From REEB52 sp964626905 (GTDB lineage: Bacteria > Chlamydiota > Chlamydiia > Chlamydiales > SM23-39): a stretch of 64,000 nt of DNA. The DNA is taken from positions 1 to 64,000 of the forward strand of contig CAZVHA010000005.1 in assembly GCA_964626905.1 (NCBI GenBank). The letters are read 5' to 3'. Positions 18,975 through 26,434 of the stretch are shown here, in pieces (positions within the stretch are counted from its first letter, which is position 1; each line of letters opens with the position of its first letter). Both the position numbers and the translations under genes were made by a program. The notes under the pieces were generated by a model. It had not been told where the DNA came from, did not search any database, and saw only the letters and a program-made list of their open reading frames with translations.

Positions 18975-19154
18975 CTCGACTTTGCAACTTTTTAGGGCCG
19001 CCTGCCCCGTCTATTTGTCCTCGGACGTTCGACCAAGGTCGAACTGGGAGATTATTTAAAACAGGAAGGGGTTTTTAACCCCTTCCTGCTCTAAATAACT
19101 CCCCCGAGGACAAATATCTCGGGGCCTTCGGCCCTAAAAAGTTGCAAAGTCGAG
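18975..19154. repeat. Long palindrome between hipA and uhpC (180 bp)
   Basis: Perfect 26-bp arms at 18975-19000 and 19129-19154 (ctcgactttgcaacttttta at the left outer end), further matching blocks around tatttgtcctcgg on both sides, and a central 12-bp perfect stem at 19062-19088 (caggaaggggtt / aaccccttcctg). Almost the whole element can fold on itself. It sits between convergent genes and could also end transcription from both sides. It does not share end sequence with the two MITE-like copies. No gene is seen between 18767 and 19203. Confidence 0.85.
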
Positions 19155-19203
19155 CTTAAATAGACCAAACAGGCTGCATGCGAGCGTTGTACAACAAATA
19201 TAA

Positions 19204-20538
19204 TTAAGCAGCGACCTCTTTTGGGTTGGCTTTGATCGACCAGAGGGGGAGCATGATGAACACGCCCAAGAGGCCGCAAAAGAAAAGGGTCATTAGGTAG
19301 ACGTCCCAGCCCCATTTTTGAGTGATTGCGCCGAGGGGGCCTCCTGCAACAGCGGCTCCGAGGTAGGCGAAGCAGCCGACGAAACCGGTGGCGGTGGCAG
19401 TGGCATTTTTGTGGGAGAGTTCAGCGGCGGCAATGCCGATGAGCATTTGGGGGCCGAAAATGAAAAAGCCAAAGAGGAAAATGAACATCGAATCGACCCA
19501 GACGGAGGCAGTTGGAAATGATTTGAACGCAAAAATGACAACTAAAACAGCTGCAGTGAAGAGGATATTGATCGGGTTTCTTTTTCCTTTGAAGACGACA
19601 TCGGAGGCCCAACCGGCGGCGAGGCTTCCTGCGAGTCCTCCCCATTCGAACCAGAAAAGGCACAAACCGGCCTGTTTCAAAGTATAGTTTTTCACTTCGA
19701 TGAGGTAGACCATGCTCCAGTCGTTGACGGCGGTGCGAATGATGTAGACGAGAAAATAGGCGACAGCGAGCACCCAGATGTATTTATTTTTGATGACGTA
19801 ATCGAGAAGAAGTTCTTTAGTCGACAAGACGCTCTTTTCTTTTGCTTTGGAGTTATTGGAAAGGTCGTTTTTGAACTTTTCAATTGGGGGGAGGCCTAGA
19901 GACTGGGGGGTATCTCTGAGGCGATTCATGATAAAGAAGCCGGCGGCGATGCAGATCAAACCGGGGATATACATACTGAAGCGCCAGCCGAGGTATTCTG
20001 CGCAGGCTGCGACGATGAGGGGGATGAGAGACCCGCCAATGTTATGGGAGGTGTTCCAAAGACTCCACCATCTTCCTCTTTCGGACTGGGAGTACCAGTG
20101 GGTGAGCAATTTCGCACAACCGGGCCAGCCCCAGCCTTGGAAGACGCCGTTGAGGCCCCAGAAAACGGCAAAGGCCCAAAAGAGGGAAGACATCCCGAAA
20201 AAGCAATTGAAAATGCCGGTGAGGATCAATCCGATCGACATGAAGTAGCGGGGGTTGGAGCGATCTCCCAAAATGCCGCTCAAAAATTTACTTGCGCCGT
20301 AAGTGACGTAGAGGATGCTGCCGAGCAAGCCGAGCTCAAATTTTCCGAGGCCGAGCTCGCTTTGCATGACGGGCATGGCGTAGGTGAAGCTCTTTCTAGT
20401 GAAGTAGAAAAACGCGTAACCGATCCACATGGAGTAGAAGGTGCGGATGCGCCAGTACTGATAATTTTTCTTAACGAGCTCCGGATCTTGGATCTCATCC
20501 ACGGGAGGGACCGGCCGAAAGACATTCAAAATGGACAC
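19204..20538 (-). CDS. uhpC: UhpC-like hexose-phosphate antiporter (MFS, OPA family)
   Basis: 444 residues with about 12 membrane segments; typical OPA-family sequences include YWRIRTFYSMWIGYAFFYFTRKS near the N-terminus (given here only in part), GDRSNPRYFMSIGLILTG, and FGPQMLIGIAAAELSHK with KNATATATGFVG near the C-terminus. Chlamydiae use this transporter to import glucose-6-phosphate from the host cell in exchange for phosphate. Position between dnaE and hisS matches the Chlamydia gene order as I recall it. It is a single-gene unit on the minus strand; the long palindrome at 18975-19154 follows its stop. Confidence 0.93.
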   Translation of the reverse strand: MSILNVFRPVPPVDEIQDPELVKKNYQYWRIRTFYSMWIGYAFFYFTRKSFTYAMPVMQSELGLGKFELGLLGSILYVTYGASKFLSGILGDRSNPRYFMSIGLILTGIFNCFFGMSSLFWAFAVFWGLNGVFQGWGWPGCAKLLTHWYSQSERGRWWSLWNTSHNIGGSLIPLIVAACAEYLGWRFSMYIPGLICIAAGFFIMNRLRDTPQSLGLPPIEKFKNDLSNNSKAKEKSVLSTKELLLDYVIKNKYIWVLAVAYFLVYIIRTAVNDWSMVYLIEVKNYTLKQAGLCLFWFEWGGLAGSLAAGWASDVVFKGKRNPINILFTAAVLVVIFAFKSFPTASVWVDSMFIFLFGFFIFGPQMLIGIAAAELSHKNATATATGFVGCFAYLGAAVAGGPLGAITQKWGWDVYLMTLFFCGLLGVFIMLPLWSIKANPKEVAA

Positions 20539-20636
20539 GAGAGTACTCCTACCTTCTAGAACTTCTACAAAACGAGCAAGGTTAAACGAGGTGAAACGCT
20601 TCTGTCAACAAAAAGTCATTTCATTTAGTATGCAAA

Positions 20637-21389
20637 ATGATGGGTTCCTATACCGCTCGTGATTCAAGAATCGGTTCTGGCTGCGTCGGACAGCCGCTCA
20701 ATTTAAGACCCGCCTGCATCGCCCAACCCTTCAGGTTGGGCTGCTTCGGCGTCAGCTGTGCCTGGCTTAAATTGAGGGCGCCTCCTTGCCATTTCCCAAT
20801 TCTTGAATCACTCTCGGTATATCAAAATCCGATTGGAGGCGTCCCCGATCCATATGAGGGGTATAAGCCGGAAAGAGCTGGAGAAGGGGGCAAGGGGGGA
20901 GAACCTCCCGACGACGAACCTCCGAGAAAAAAAGGGGCTCTTTTGGCCTATTTTCTCAGGGTTTTGCAAAAAAAACTTGGTCGGCTTTTGGAGCTATTTG
21001 CAAATAGGCCAGTTCAAAAGCAAGAGAAGAGCCAAACTTTGGGTGAACTGAAGGGGTATTTGGAGGTTTTGGAAAAAGAGGATCGGAGCCAAGACGTAGA
21101 TTTTTTGAACGATCTTTCCAAGTGTTGGAATCGGGCCATTGAAGAGAGTGTTGAGTGGGGGGAAAAGAGGGCGCTCCTCTTTCAAATTTTGGCAAAAAAA
21201 ATCCTTCACTATCCAGAAGATGAGCCGCACACATTTGGCTATTATCTGACTGAATATGCGGGGCAAAAGTGGGTCCCGTTTCCCTACATGGAACTGGTGC
21301 AAAAAATCCATTTGGAACATGAGAAAAACCCCTCGGGTAGCGCTCTCCTAGAGTGGGTGCGCCTATTAGATGACTGCATTCGGTCCTAA
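20637..21389 (+). CDS. Uncharacterised protein with a palindrome-derived 5' end
   Basis: The frame is open for 250 codons. Codons 5-62 lie in the inverted repeat 20649-20821 and read like non-coding sequence (Cys- and Pro-rich, no domain). From about residue 68 the protein looks genuine: PDPYEGYKPERAG, an acidic/basic linker, a helical region LLAYFLRVLQKKLGRLLELF at about 103-122 and a conserved-looking tail with FGYYLTEYAGQKWVPFPYME. I do not recognise the family. There is no ATG between the palindrome and residue 220; a TTG at about residue 103 preceded by AAGGGG is a possible shorter start. The native start has probably been replaced by the repeat. It precedes hisS on the same strand. Confidence 0.5.
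   Translation: MMGSYTARDSRIGSGCVGQPLNLRPACIAQPFRLGCFGVSCAWLKLRAPPCHFPILESLSVYQNPIGGVPDPYEGYKPERAGEGGKGGEPPDDEPPRKKGALLAYFLRVLQKKLGRLLELFANRPVQKQEKSQTLGELKGYLEVLEKEDRSQDVDFLNDLSKCWNRAIEESVEWGEKRALLFQILAKKILHYPEDEPHTFGYYLTEYAGQKWVPFPYMELVQKIHLEHEKNPSGSALLEWVRLLDDCIRS
20649..20821. repeat. Palindromic element at the 5' end of an open frame (173 bp)
   Basis: Arms at 20649-20672 and 20798-20821 (20 of 24 positions pair; tataccg at the outer ends, gtgattcaagaat inside), a second paired block ctcaatttaag, and a central hairpin gcccaaccc-ttca-ggttgggc (about 20721-20741). It lies inside the open frame starting at 20637. The outer sequence gttcctataccg also occurs inverted at about 14513-14525. Confidence 0.75.
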
Positions 21390-21441
21390 AGGACTCTTAA
21401 CGAATCTAGTTGCAAGAGACCATTCAAGTTTTGTATAGTGA

Positions 21442-22725
21442 ATGGCCATGCAATATCAGCTTCCTAAAGGCACTTATGATTTACTCCCCCTGGGCTCGAA
21501 AGAGGAGTGGCAGGGGACAGACCTGTGGCAATACGTTGAAGGGATTGTGCGCAAGGTTGCATCTGACTATGGATATCGGGAGATTCGGACGCCGATTTAC
21601 GAGATGACGGCGCTGTTTGATCGTGGTGTTGGCGAGACTTCTGACATTGTGACGAAGGAGATGTTTACCTTTGAGGACAAAGGAGGCCGTTCGGTTACGT
21701 TGCGCCCTGAGGGGACGGCTGTGGTGATACGCTCATTCATTGAGAATCAGCTGGAGCAAAAGGGGGCTGTGCACAAGTTTTTTTATATAGGTCCGATGTT
21801 TCGCTATGAGAGGCCCCAATCGGGAAGATATCGTCAGCATCAGCAATTTGGGGTGGAGGCGATTGGGAATGGGAGTGCGGAGCAAGATGCGGAGGTCATC
21901 GATCTTTTATGTGAATTTTATCGAAGACTTGGGCTTAAAAACCTAAAAGTGCTCGTCAACACGGTGGGCGATCTTGAGACGCGCGAGGCATTTAAGGGGG
22001 CGTTGCGAAGTTATTTATCGACCTATCTTCGGGAGCTTTCTGAGGAGAGCCGGATCCGTTTTGAGAAAAACCCTTTGCGAATTCTCGATTCGAAGGATCC
22101 TAGAGATCGGGAGATTGTGGGAGGCGCCCCTTCGATTTTGGATTATTTGACGCCGAATGCGAAGGCCCATTTCGACACTCTTTGCGCCGCTTTAAAGATG
22201 ATGAAAGTGCCGTATACGATTGATGATAAGATTGTCCGTGGGCTCGATTATTATCATATGACTGTATTTGAAATTCTCTCTGGGGAATTGGGAGCACAAA
22301 ATACGATTGGAGGGGGGGGCAGGTATGACGGGCTGATTGGGGCATTGGGAGGGCCTGATCTTCCGGGCGTTGGATTTGGGACAGGTTTTGAGAGGGTGAT
22401 TCAGGCGATGTTAGGGCAAAAGGTCCCTTTGCCGAAGGGGCGCAGGCCGCTCGTGTATTTTATTCCGATGGGAGAAGAGGCGAGGGAAACCTGTTTAAGA
22501 CTTGCGACGGAGTGTCGCCATCATGGGATTGGTGCTGACATTGAGTTGAGCGCGAAGAAAATGCAAGCAGCGATGCAGAATGCGATTCGGGTGGAGGCAA
22601 AGTTTGCGGTGATCATTGGGACGAATGAGTTAGAGCAAAAATTGGTTCAGTTGAAGGATTTGCAAACAAGGGAACAGCGGGAGGTCCGATTTGAGGATCT
22701 TTTGAAGGAGTTGAGTCATGTTTAA
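21442..22725 (+). CDS. hisS: Histidyl-tRNA synthetase
   Basis: 427 residues, normal for bacterial HisRS, a class II synthetase that charges tRNA-His. Visible class II motifs: motif 1/2 region RGVGETSDIVTKEMFTF with TLRPEGTA, FYIGPMFRYERPQSGRYRQH, the histidine-specific VRGLDYYHMTVFEI (about 265-278), GGGGRYDGL, and the C-terminal anticodon-binding domain from about 335. Start at 21442 (MAMQYQLPKGTYD); an alternative ATG two codons later is equally possible. The 3' end overlaps the mip remnant by 8 bases. In Chlamydia hisS is followed by aspS; that gene is absent here. Confidence 0.97.
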   Translation: MAMQYQLPKGTYDLLPLGSKEEWQGTDLWQYVEGIVRKVASDYGYREIRTPIYEMTALFDRGVGETSDIVTKEMFTFEDKGGRSVTLRPEGTAVVIRSFIENQLEQKGAVHKFFYIGPMFRYERPQSGRYRQHQQFGVEAIGNGSAEQDAEVIDLLCEFYRRLGLKNLKVLVNTVGDLETREAFKGALRSYLSTYLRELSEESRIRFEKNPLRILDSKDPRDREIVGGAPSILDYLTPNAKAHFDTLCAALKMMKVPYTIDDKIVRGLDYYHMTVFEILSGELGAQNTIGGGGRYDGLIGALGGPDLPGVGFGTGFERVIQAMLGQKVPLPKGRRPLVYFIPMGEEARETCLRLATECRHHGIGADIELSAKKMQAAMQNAIRVEAKFAVIIGTNELEQKLVQLKDLQTREQREVRFEDLLKELSHV

Positions 22726-23071
22726 GATATTTTTGATTGTGTTGCCACTGATTCTTATGGGAGATGAAAAGTACAGTGTGAGTGAGGTGTCAGAGGCAAT
22801 TGGGCATCTGATTGGGAAAAACTTGGAAACTTTGGGGCTTGAATTTGATCTCGACGCAGTTGTGAGGGGGCTCCAGGAAGAGTCGGAAGGGAAAAGTTCT
22901 CCTTTGAATGAAGAGGAGTGTGTCCAGGCCATTGCGATTTTGCAAGAGGAGAAGATGGAGGCGGCAGTTGCGCAAGAATTAGAGGAGGCCGATGCCATTT
23001 CGAATGGAGACCAAATAAGAAACGATGAAGATCATCCTTTTCCAGCCGCAGATTCCGCAAAACGCGGGTAA
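22718..23071 (+). pseudogene. Truncated Mip-like FKBP peptidyl-prolyl isomerase
   Basis: 117 codons. A short signal-like N-terminus (MFKIFLIVLPLILMG) leads into an FKBP N-terminal dimerisation domain: SEAIGHLIGKNLETLG, VVRGLQEESEGKSSPLNEEE. The catalytic FKBP domain that should follow is missing; the frame ends in an out-of-frame tail overlapping the start of trmL by 47 bases. Mip in Chlamydia sits between aspS and the SpoU-type methyltransferase gene, so the position is right and the gene appears to have lost its 3' two-thirds. It could still make a small dimerisation-only protein, but a decayed gene is more likely. Confidence 0.7.
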
Positions 23072-23471
23072 TATCGTCCGCACCTGTTCTGTGACTGGCA
23101 CAGAACTTATTCTCGTCCATCCTTTAGGGTTTAGCACAAGCAGTCGTCATCTCAAACGGGCGGGGCTCGATTATTGGGAGGGGGTGAAAGTGGAAGAGAT
23201 TGACGACTTAGACGCCTATTTGAAGGACTGCGGAGCACCTTTTTTCTTTTTTTCAAGCAAGGCGAGCCAAAGTTACACGGCGGCCTCTTTCACAGCGGAG
23301 AGTCTTCTCATTTTTGGGTCAGAAACTGCGGGGCTTCCGGCCCGCTATTTTGAGAGGTGGCCCGAGAAATTTTTTAAGATTCCGATGAAGGAGAGGGCCC
23401 GGTGTTTAAACCTTGCGACGAGTGCGGGGGTTGTCCTTTTCGAAGCTTTGAGACAAACGGTTATTCCTTAG
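23025..23471 (+). CDS. trmL: tRNA (cytidine/uridine-34 2'-O)-methyltransferase, TrmL family
   Basis: 148 residues, the size of minimal SPOUT methyltransferases. SPOUT motifs are clear: QIPQNAGNIVRTC near the N-terminus, LLIFGSETAGLP at about 95-106, and the knot IPMKERARCLNLATSAGVVL at about 119-138. Such enzymes methylate the wobble ribose of tRNA-Leu using S-adenosylmethionine. The start ATG at 23025 lies inside the mip remnant. The 3' end overlaps the convergent DUF2905 gene by 11 bases. Confidence 0.92.
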   Translation: MKIILFQPQIPQNAGNIVRTCSVTGTELILVHPLGFSTSSRHLKRAGLDYWEGVKVEEIDDLDAYLKDCGAPFFFFSSKASQSYTAASFTAESLLIFGSETAGLPARYFERWPEKFFKIPMKERARCLNLATSAGVVLFEALRQTVIP

Positions 23472-23682
23472 AAAAGAGCGATAAGAAGAAGGAGATGACA
23501 GAGCTGACGAGCAGGGAGGAGGTGACGGGGAAATAGACGGTGAGTTTCCCTTTTGTGATGATCATATCGCCTGGCAATTTGCCAAACCACTCTTCGACCC
23601 ACCAGGGAAATTTTACGCCAGCGTGGATCGCAAAGCTCATGGCGACGACGAGGAAAATAGTAAGTCCTAAAACCCTAATCAC
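23461..23682 (-). CDS. DUF2905 small membrane protein
   Basis: 73 residues with two membrane segments (about 4-20 and 52-70) and the family pattern LPGDMIITKGKLTVYFPVTSSLL. Function of DUF2905 is unknown. Start is GTG at 23682, overlapping the trxA stop as GTGA, so it is translated from the trxA transcript. Confidence 0.85.
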   Translation of the reverse strand: MIRVLGLTIFLVVAMSFAIHAGVKFPWWVEEWFGKLPGDMIITKGKLTVYFPVTSSLLVSSVISFFLSLFSKE

Positions 23683-23999
23683 ATTGCCGAATTGATAAAT
23701 TCTTTGACTGCGTCAGCGCTTCTCAAGCCGATGAGCCTTCCGACCTCTTTGCCCTCTTTGAAAAGGATCATTGTTGGGACGGAGGTGATTTGGAATTGAG
23801 CGGCAGTCCTTTGTTCATTATCGATGTCAATTTTACCGATGACGGCTCTACCCTGAACATCTTTTGCGACCTGTTCGAGGACGGGGGCCAGAGTTCTGCA
23901 GGGGCCACACCAATTTGCGTGGAAATCGACAAGGACAATCCCCTTTTTAATTTGGGTTTGGAACTCATTATCACTAAAATGTTTAATAAAATCGGCCAC
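23679..23999 (-). CDS. trxA: Thioredoxin
   Basis: 106 residues with the redox site WCGPCR (Cys 31 and 34) and the cis-Pro region TSVPTMILFKEGKEV; a classical cytosolic thioredoxin. Start is GTG at 23999 with GAGAGGTG seven bases upstream. It is followed without a gap by the DUF2905 gene. In Chlamydia trxA lies next to the SpoU-type methyltransferase gene, as here. Confidence 0.96.
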   Translation of the reverse strand: MADFIKHFSDNEFQTQIKKGIVLVDFHANWCGPCRTLAPVLEQVAKDVQGRAVIGKIDIDNEQRTAAQFQITSVPTMILFKEGKEVGRLIGLRSADAVKEFINSAM

Positions 24000-24056
24000 A
24001 ACACACCTCTCAAATTTCTATTCTTCTAGTGTACAGGGATAAGATTTTTTTTCCAA

Positions 24057-24086
24057 ATGACAAAGAATCGGCGATGAATTTATAAT
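24057..24086 (+). promoter_or_regulatory. tRNA-Leu promoter
   Basis: ATGACA (24057-24062), 18 bases, TATAAT (24081-24086); the tRNA begins 12 bases after the -10 box, a usual distance for a short tRNA leader. Confidence 0.65.
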
Positions 24087-24097
24087 GGCGGCATTTT

Positions 24098-24181
24098 GCG
24101 GCCATGGCGAAACTGGCAGACGCGCTAGATTCAGGTTCTAGTCGGGGCAACCCGGTGAAGGTTCAACTCCTTTTGGCCGCA
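24098..24181 (+). tRNA. tRNA-Leu (CAG)
   Basis: 84 nt with a 7-bp acceptor stem GCGGCCA/TGGCCGC and discriminator A, anticodon stem CTAGA/TCTAG with loop TTCAGGT (anticodon CAG), a long variable arm as in class II tRNAs (about GTCGGGGCAACCCGGT) and T-arm GGTTCAACTCC. The 3' CCA is not encoded. Its T-arm and acceptor end are copied downstream in a tandem repeat. Confidence 0.95.
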
Positions 24182-24300
24182 TGAATGGGGCCCCCGAAAA
24201 CGCATCGTTTTTGGGGCAAGGTGTTGGTTCAACTCCAATTGGGCCGCATGAATGGGGTCCCCGAAAACGCACCGTTTTTGGGGCGAGGTGTTGGTTCGAC
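24160..24300 (+). repeat. Tandem 66-67 bp repeat copying the tRNA-Leu 3' end
   Basis: GGTTCAACTCC recurs at 24160 (inside the tRNA), 24226 and, altered, at 24293. Between them come GGCCGCATGAATGGGG and a 30-bp hairpin unit (24187-24216 and 24254-24283; 11-bp stem with 3-nt loop). Thus the T-arm/acceptor end of the tRNA plus a hairpin has been duplicated downstream. The hairpin unit also occurs inside the ATP-grasp gene at 45804-45833. The array ends just before the stop of cmk-plsC. Confidence 0.85.
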
Positions 24301-24307
24301 TGTTTCT

Positions 24308-25615
24308 CTAAGGAGGCGTCCCCCTCGCTCCATTTTCCACCCAATTTTTAAGGGCCCGGATCGCCCGTTCAGACTCTTCTAAAATCTGTGTTTGGGCGGC
24401 TCTTTTTTCCATCCCTTCACCTGCTTGGATCGGGGATCCGAAAGCGACGACGATTTTGCCGAATAATTTTGGGAATTTTCTTGTTTTCGGCCATGCTTCA
24501 AAAGTGCCTTGGATGTATGCGGGGATGATGGGGCATTCGGCCTTTTGAGCGAGGAGTGAAAGGCCTCTTTGAAAGGGGAGCATATCTCCTGTTTCTGAGC
24601 GTTGTCCTTCTGGGAAAAGGATCAATTTATTCCCTTTTTGTAAAAGATCGATCATCATTCGAAAAACGACGGCATCAGAACTCCCTCTTGCGACGGGGTG
24701 AGCATTGAGTATCTTGATGAAGGAGCCAAAAAGGGGGATTTTGAAGAGCGAACCCTTAGCGAGAAAATGGACTTCTTCAGGGCATGAAATGGAGAGCACT
24801 TGCGGGTCGTAGAGTGAGACGTGATTGGAGGCGATGAGAGCGGAACCTGGTGAAAAGTGTTCTAATCCATAGATCTTCAAGCGAAAGCACATCTTAAAGA
24901 AACAGCGGGCGATCCAATAGACAATTTTGTAGGGCAGTTTCATCTTTGGATACTGTTTTTGAGGACACATAGAGATAATTTTTTCGATCACCTGCTCTAT
25001 AGTGAGTTTTGAAGTGTCGATCAAGGTAGCATCTTGTGCTTTTTTGAGCGGAGATACGGTTCTTGTTGAGTCGGCATGATCCCTCTCTTCGATCTCTTTG
25101 AGAATCTCATCAAAACTGACATGGAGATCGGGGAATTTGTGAATCAATTCCCGGTAGCGCCTTTCAGCTCTAATTTTCGCATTGGCAGTGAGAAAGATCT
25201 TAACTGCCGCATCGGGAAAGACAACAGTGCCCATATCTCTCCCCTCAAAAACAGCGTTCGTTTTCTTTCCAAAATCTCTTTGGATTTTCACCATCGCCTC
25301 TCGCACTGTCGGATAGACGGCAATTTGGGAAGCTGCCCAAGAGATCGGCTGCGTCCGAATCTGGCGGCTAATATTCTTCCCGCGAACAAAATAGTGCCTT
25401 TCTCCCCCTTCCGATCGGATTTCAAAGGCAAATTCTGGAAGGAGCTCTTCTATTTTCTTCAGATCTTTGGGATCGACATTTTCATGGAGAATAAACCAAG
25501 CCAAAGAGCGATACATCGCCCCCGTGTCAAAAAAAGTATATCCCAACTTTTTGGCAATCCCCTTCGCAACAGTGGATTTTCCAGTACCTGACGGACCATC
25601 AATTGTAATTATCAT
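24308..25615 (-). CDS. Cytidylate kinase fused to 1-acylglycerol-3-phosphate acyltransferase
   Basis: 435 residues joining two enzymes. Residues 1 to about 215 are CMP kinase: P-loop GPSGTGKST (7-15), DTGAMYRS, GRDMGTVVFPDA. Residues about 225-430 are a PlsC acyltransferase: NHVSLYDPQ (about 263-271, the HX4D catalytic motif) and FPEGQRSETGD (about 329, acceptor binding). The first phosphorylates CMP/dCMP; the second makes phosphatidic acid at the inner membrane. In Chlamydia cmk and plsC are separate neighbours in this order, so this looks like a fusion by loss of the intervening stop. The start overlaps the cdsA stop (ATGA). PlsC product feeds CdsA directly. Confidence 0.92.
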   Translation of the reverse strand: MIITIDGPSGTGKSTVAKGIAKKLGYTFFDTGAMYRSLAWFILHENVDPKDLKKIEELLPEFAFEIRSEGGERHYFVRGKNISRQIRTQPISWAASQIAVYPTVREAMVKIQRDFGKKTNAVFEGRDMGTVVFPDAAVKIFLTANAKIRAERRYRELIHKFPDLHVSFDEILKEIEERDHADSTRTVSPLKKAQDATLIDTSKLTIEQVIEKIISMCPQKQYPKMKLPYKIVYWIARCFFKMCFRLKIYGLEHFSPGSALIASNHVSLYDPQVLSISCPEEVHFLAKGSLFKIPLFGSFIKILNAHPVARGSSDAVVFRMMIDLLQKGNKLILFPEGQRSETGDMLPFQRGLSLLAQKAECPIIPAYIQGTFEAWPKTRKFPKLFGKIVVAFGSPIQAGEGMEKRAAQTQILEESERAIRALKNWVENGARGTPP

Positions 25616-26433
25616 AATATGAAATATAAATAAGTATAAATAATAGGTATATTAAATAAGACTGAATCTACTGCATCGAGAATGCCGCCGAGACCGGGGA
25701 CACTATTGCTATCTTTTTTATTGGCATCCCGTTTCAGAAGCGATTCAGAAAGATCTCCGAACTGCCCTACAATTCCCAAAAGGAGTCCCAAAAAAAGCCA
25801 GTCATAGGTCTTGGGATCGCCGCTCAAGGCAAAAAGAGCAAAACTGGCAATCATAGCGCACAAGAGGCCAAAAATGGCCCCTTCGATCGTCTTTTTCGGG
25901 CTAATATTGGGGGCAAGTTTCCGTTTTCCCCAAAGATTTCCGGCAAAATAGGCCCCTATATCTGCCATTTTCGTCACTACGATCAGATAGGTGAACCACC
26001 ATCTTCCATCTCCCTTATCGGAGTAGAGGATCGCCAAGATCATTCCCATGGGGACCGCAATGTATAAGAGGCCAAATGAGGAGACGGCCAAGTCGACAAT
26101 AGCTCCCTCTTTTTCCTTGAAGTGGAGGGCAAAAAGGATGAGCATCGCCACTAAAAATACAATGATCGGCCAGCCTTTAAATGGGGTAAATTGCGGGCTG
26201 AGAAAAAAGGCGATTCCTTGAGCTACCGACAGAACAATCAGAGCGGGAAAGATCATCCGCCCCCCCTTCGCCTTGACAAATTGCCCATATTCCCAAATGG
26301 CGATCGCCGTAACAAGGGCGACAACAAAAGCGACGACAAATTTAAAATAAGAGCCAAAAGCAAATAAAATTAAAAAGGCGAGAAGGACAATTGCAATGCT
26401 CGAAGAGACAATTCTTCTCAAAAGATCTGACAT
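25612..26433 (-). CDS. cdsA: Phosphatidate cytidylyltransferase
   Basis: 273 residues, about eight membrane segments, and the CdsA C-terminal signature: SPKKTIEGAIFG, then GDLSESLLKRDANKKDSN and VPGLGGILDAVDS. The usual HGG...DR of the signature reads LGG...DA here, so two signature positions differ while the Lys-Arg and Lys-Asp residues remain. It converts phosphatidic acid and CTP to CDP-diacylglycerol. One base after uppS and overlapping cmk-plsC, so co-translated in the purA-uppS-cdsA-cmk::plsC operon. Confidence 0.93.
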   Translation of the reverse strand: MSDLLRRIVSSSIAIVLLAFLILFAFGSYFKFVVAFVVALVTAIAIWEYGQFVKAKGGRMIFPALIVLSVAQGIAFFLSPQFTPFKGWPIIVFLVAMLILFALHFKEKEGAIVDLAVSSFGLLYIAVPMGMILAILYSDKGDGRWWFTYLIVVTKMADIGAYFAGNLWGKRKLAPNISPKKTIEGAIFGLLCAMIASFALFALSGDPKTYDWLFLGLLLGIVGQFGDLSESLLKRDANKKDSNSVPGLGGILDAVDSVLFNIPIIYTYLYFIL

Positions 26434-26434
26434 A

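Noticed and set aside
24160..24300. Possible CRISPR-like array
   Set aside because: Only two units, no unique spacers of constant length, and the repeat is a copy of the tRNA end.
24138..24382. Open frames over the tRNA-Leu repeat array
   Set aside because: They translate tRNA and hairpin repeats; no protein character.
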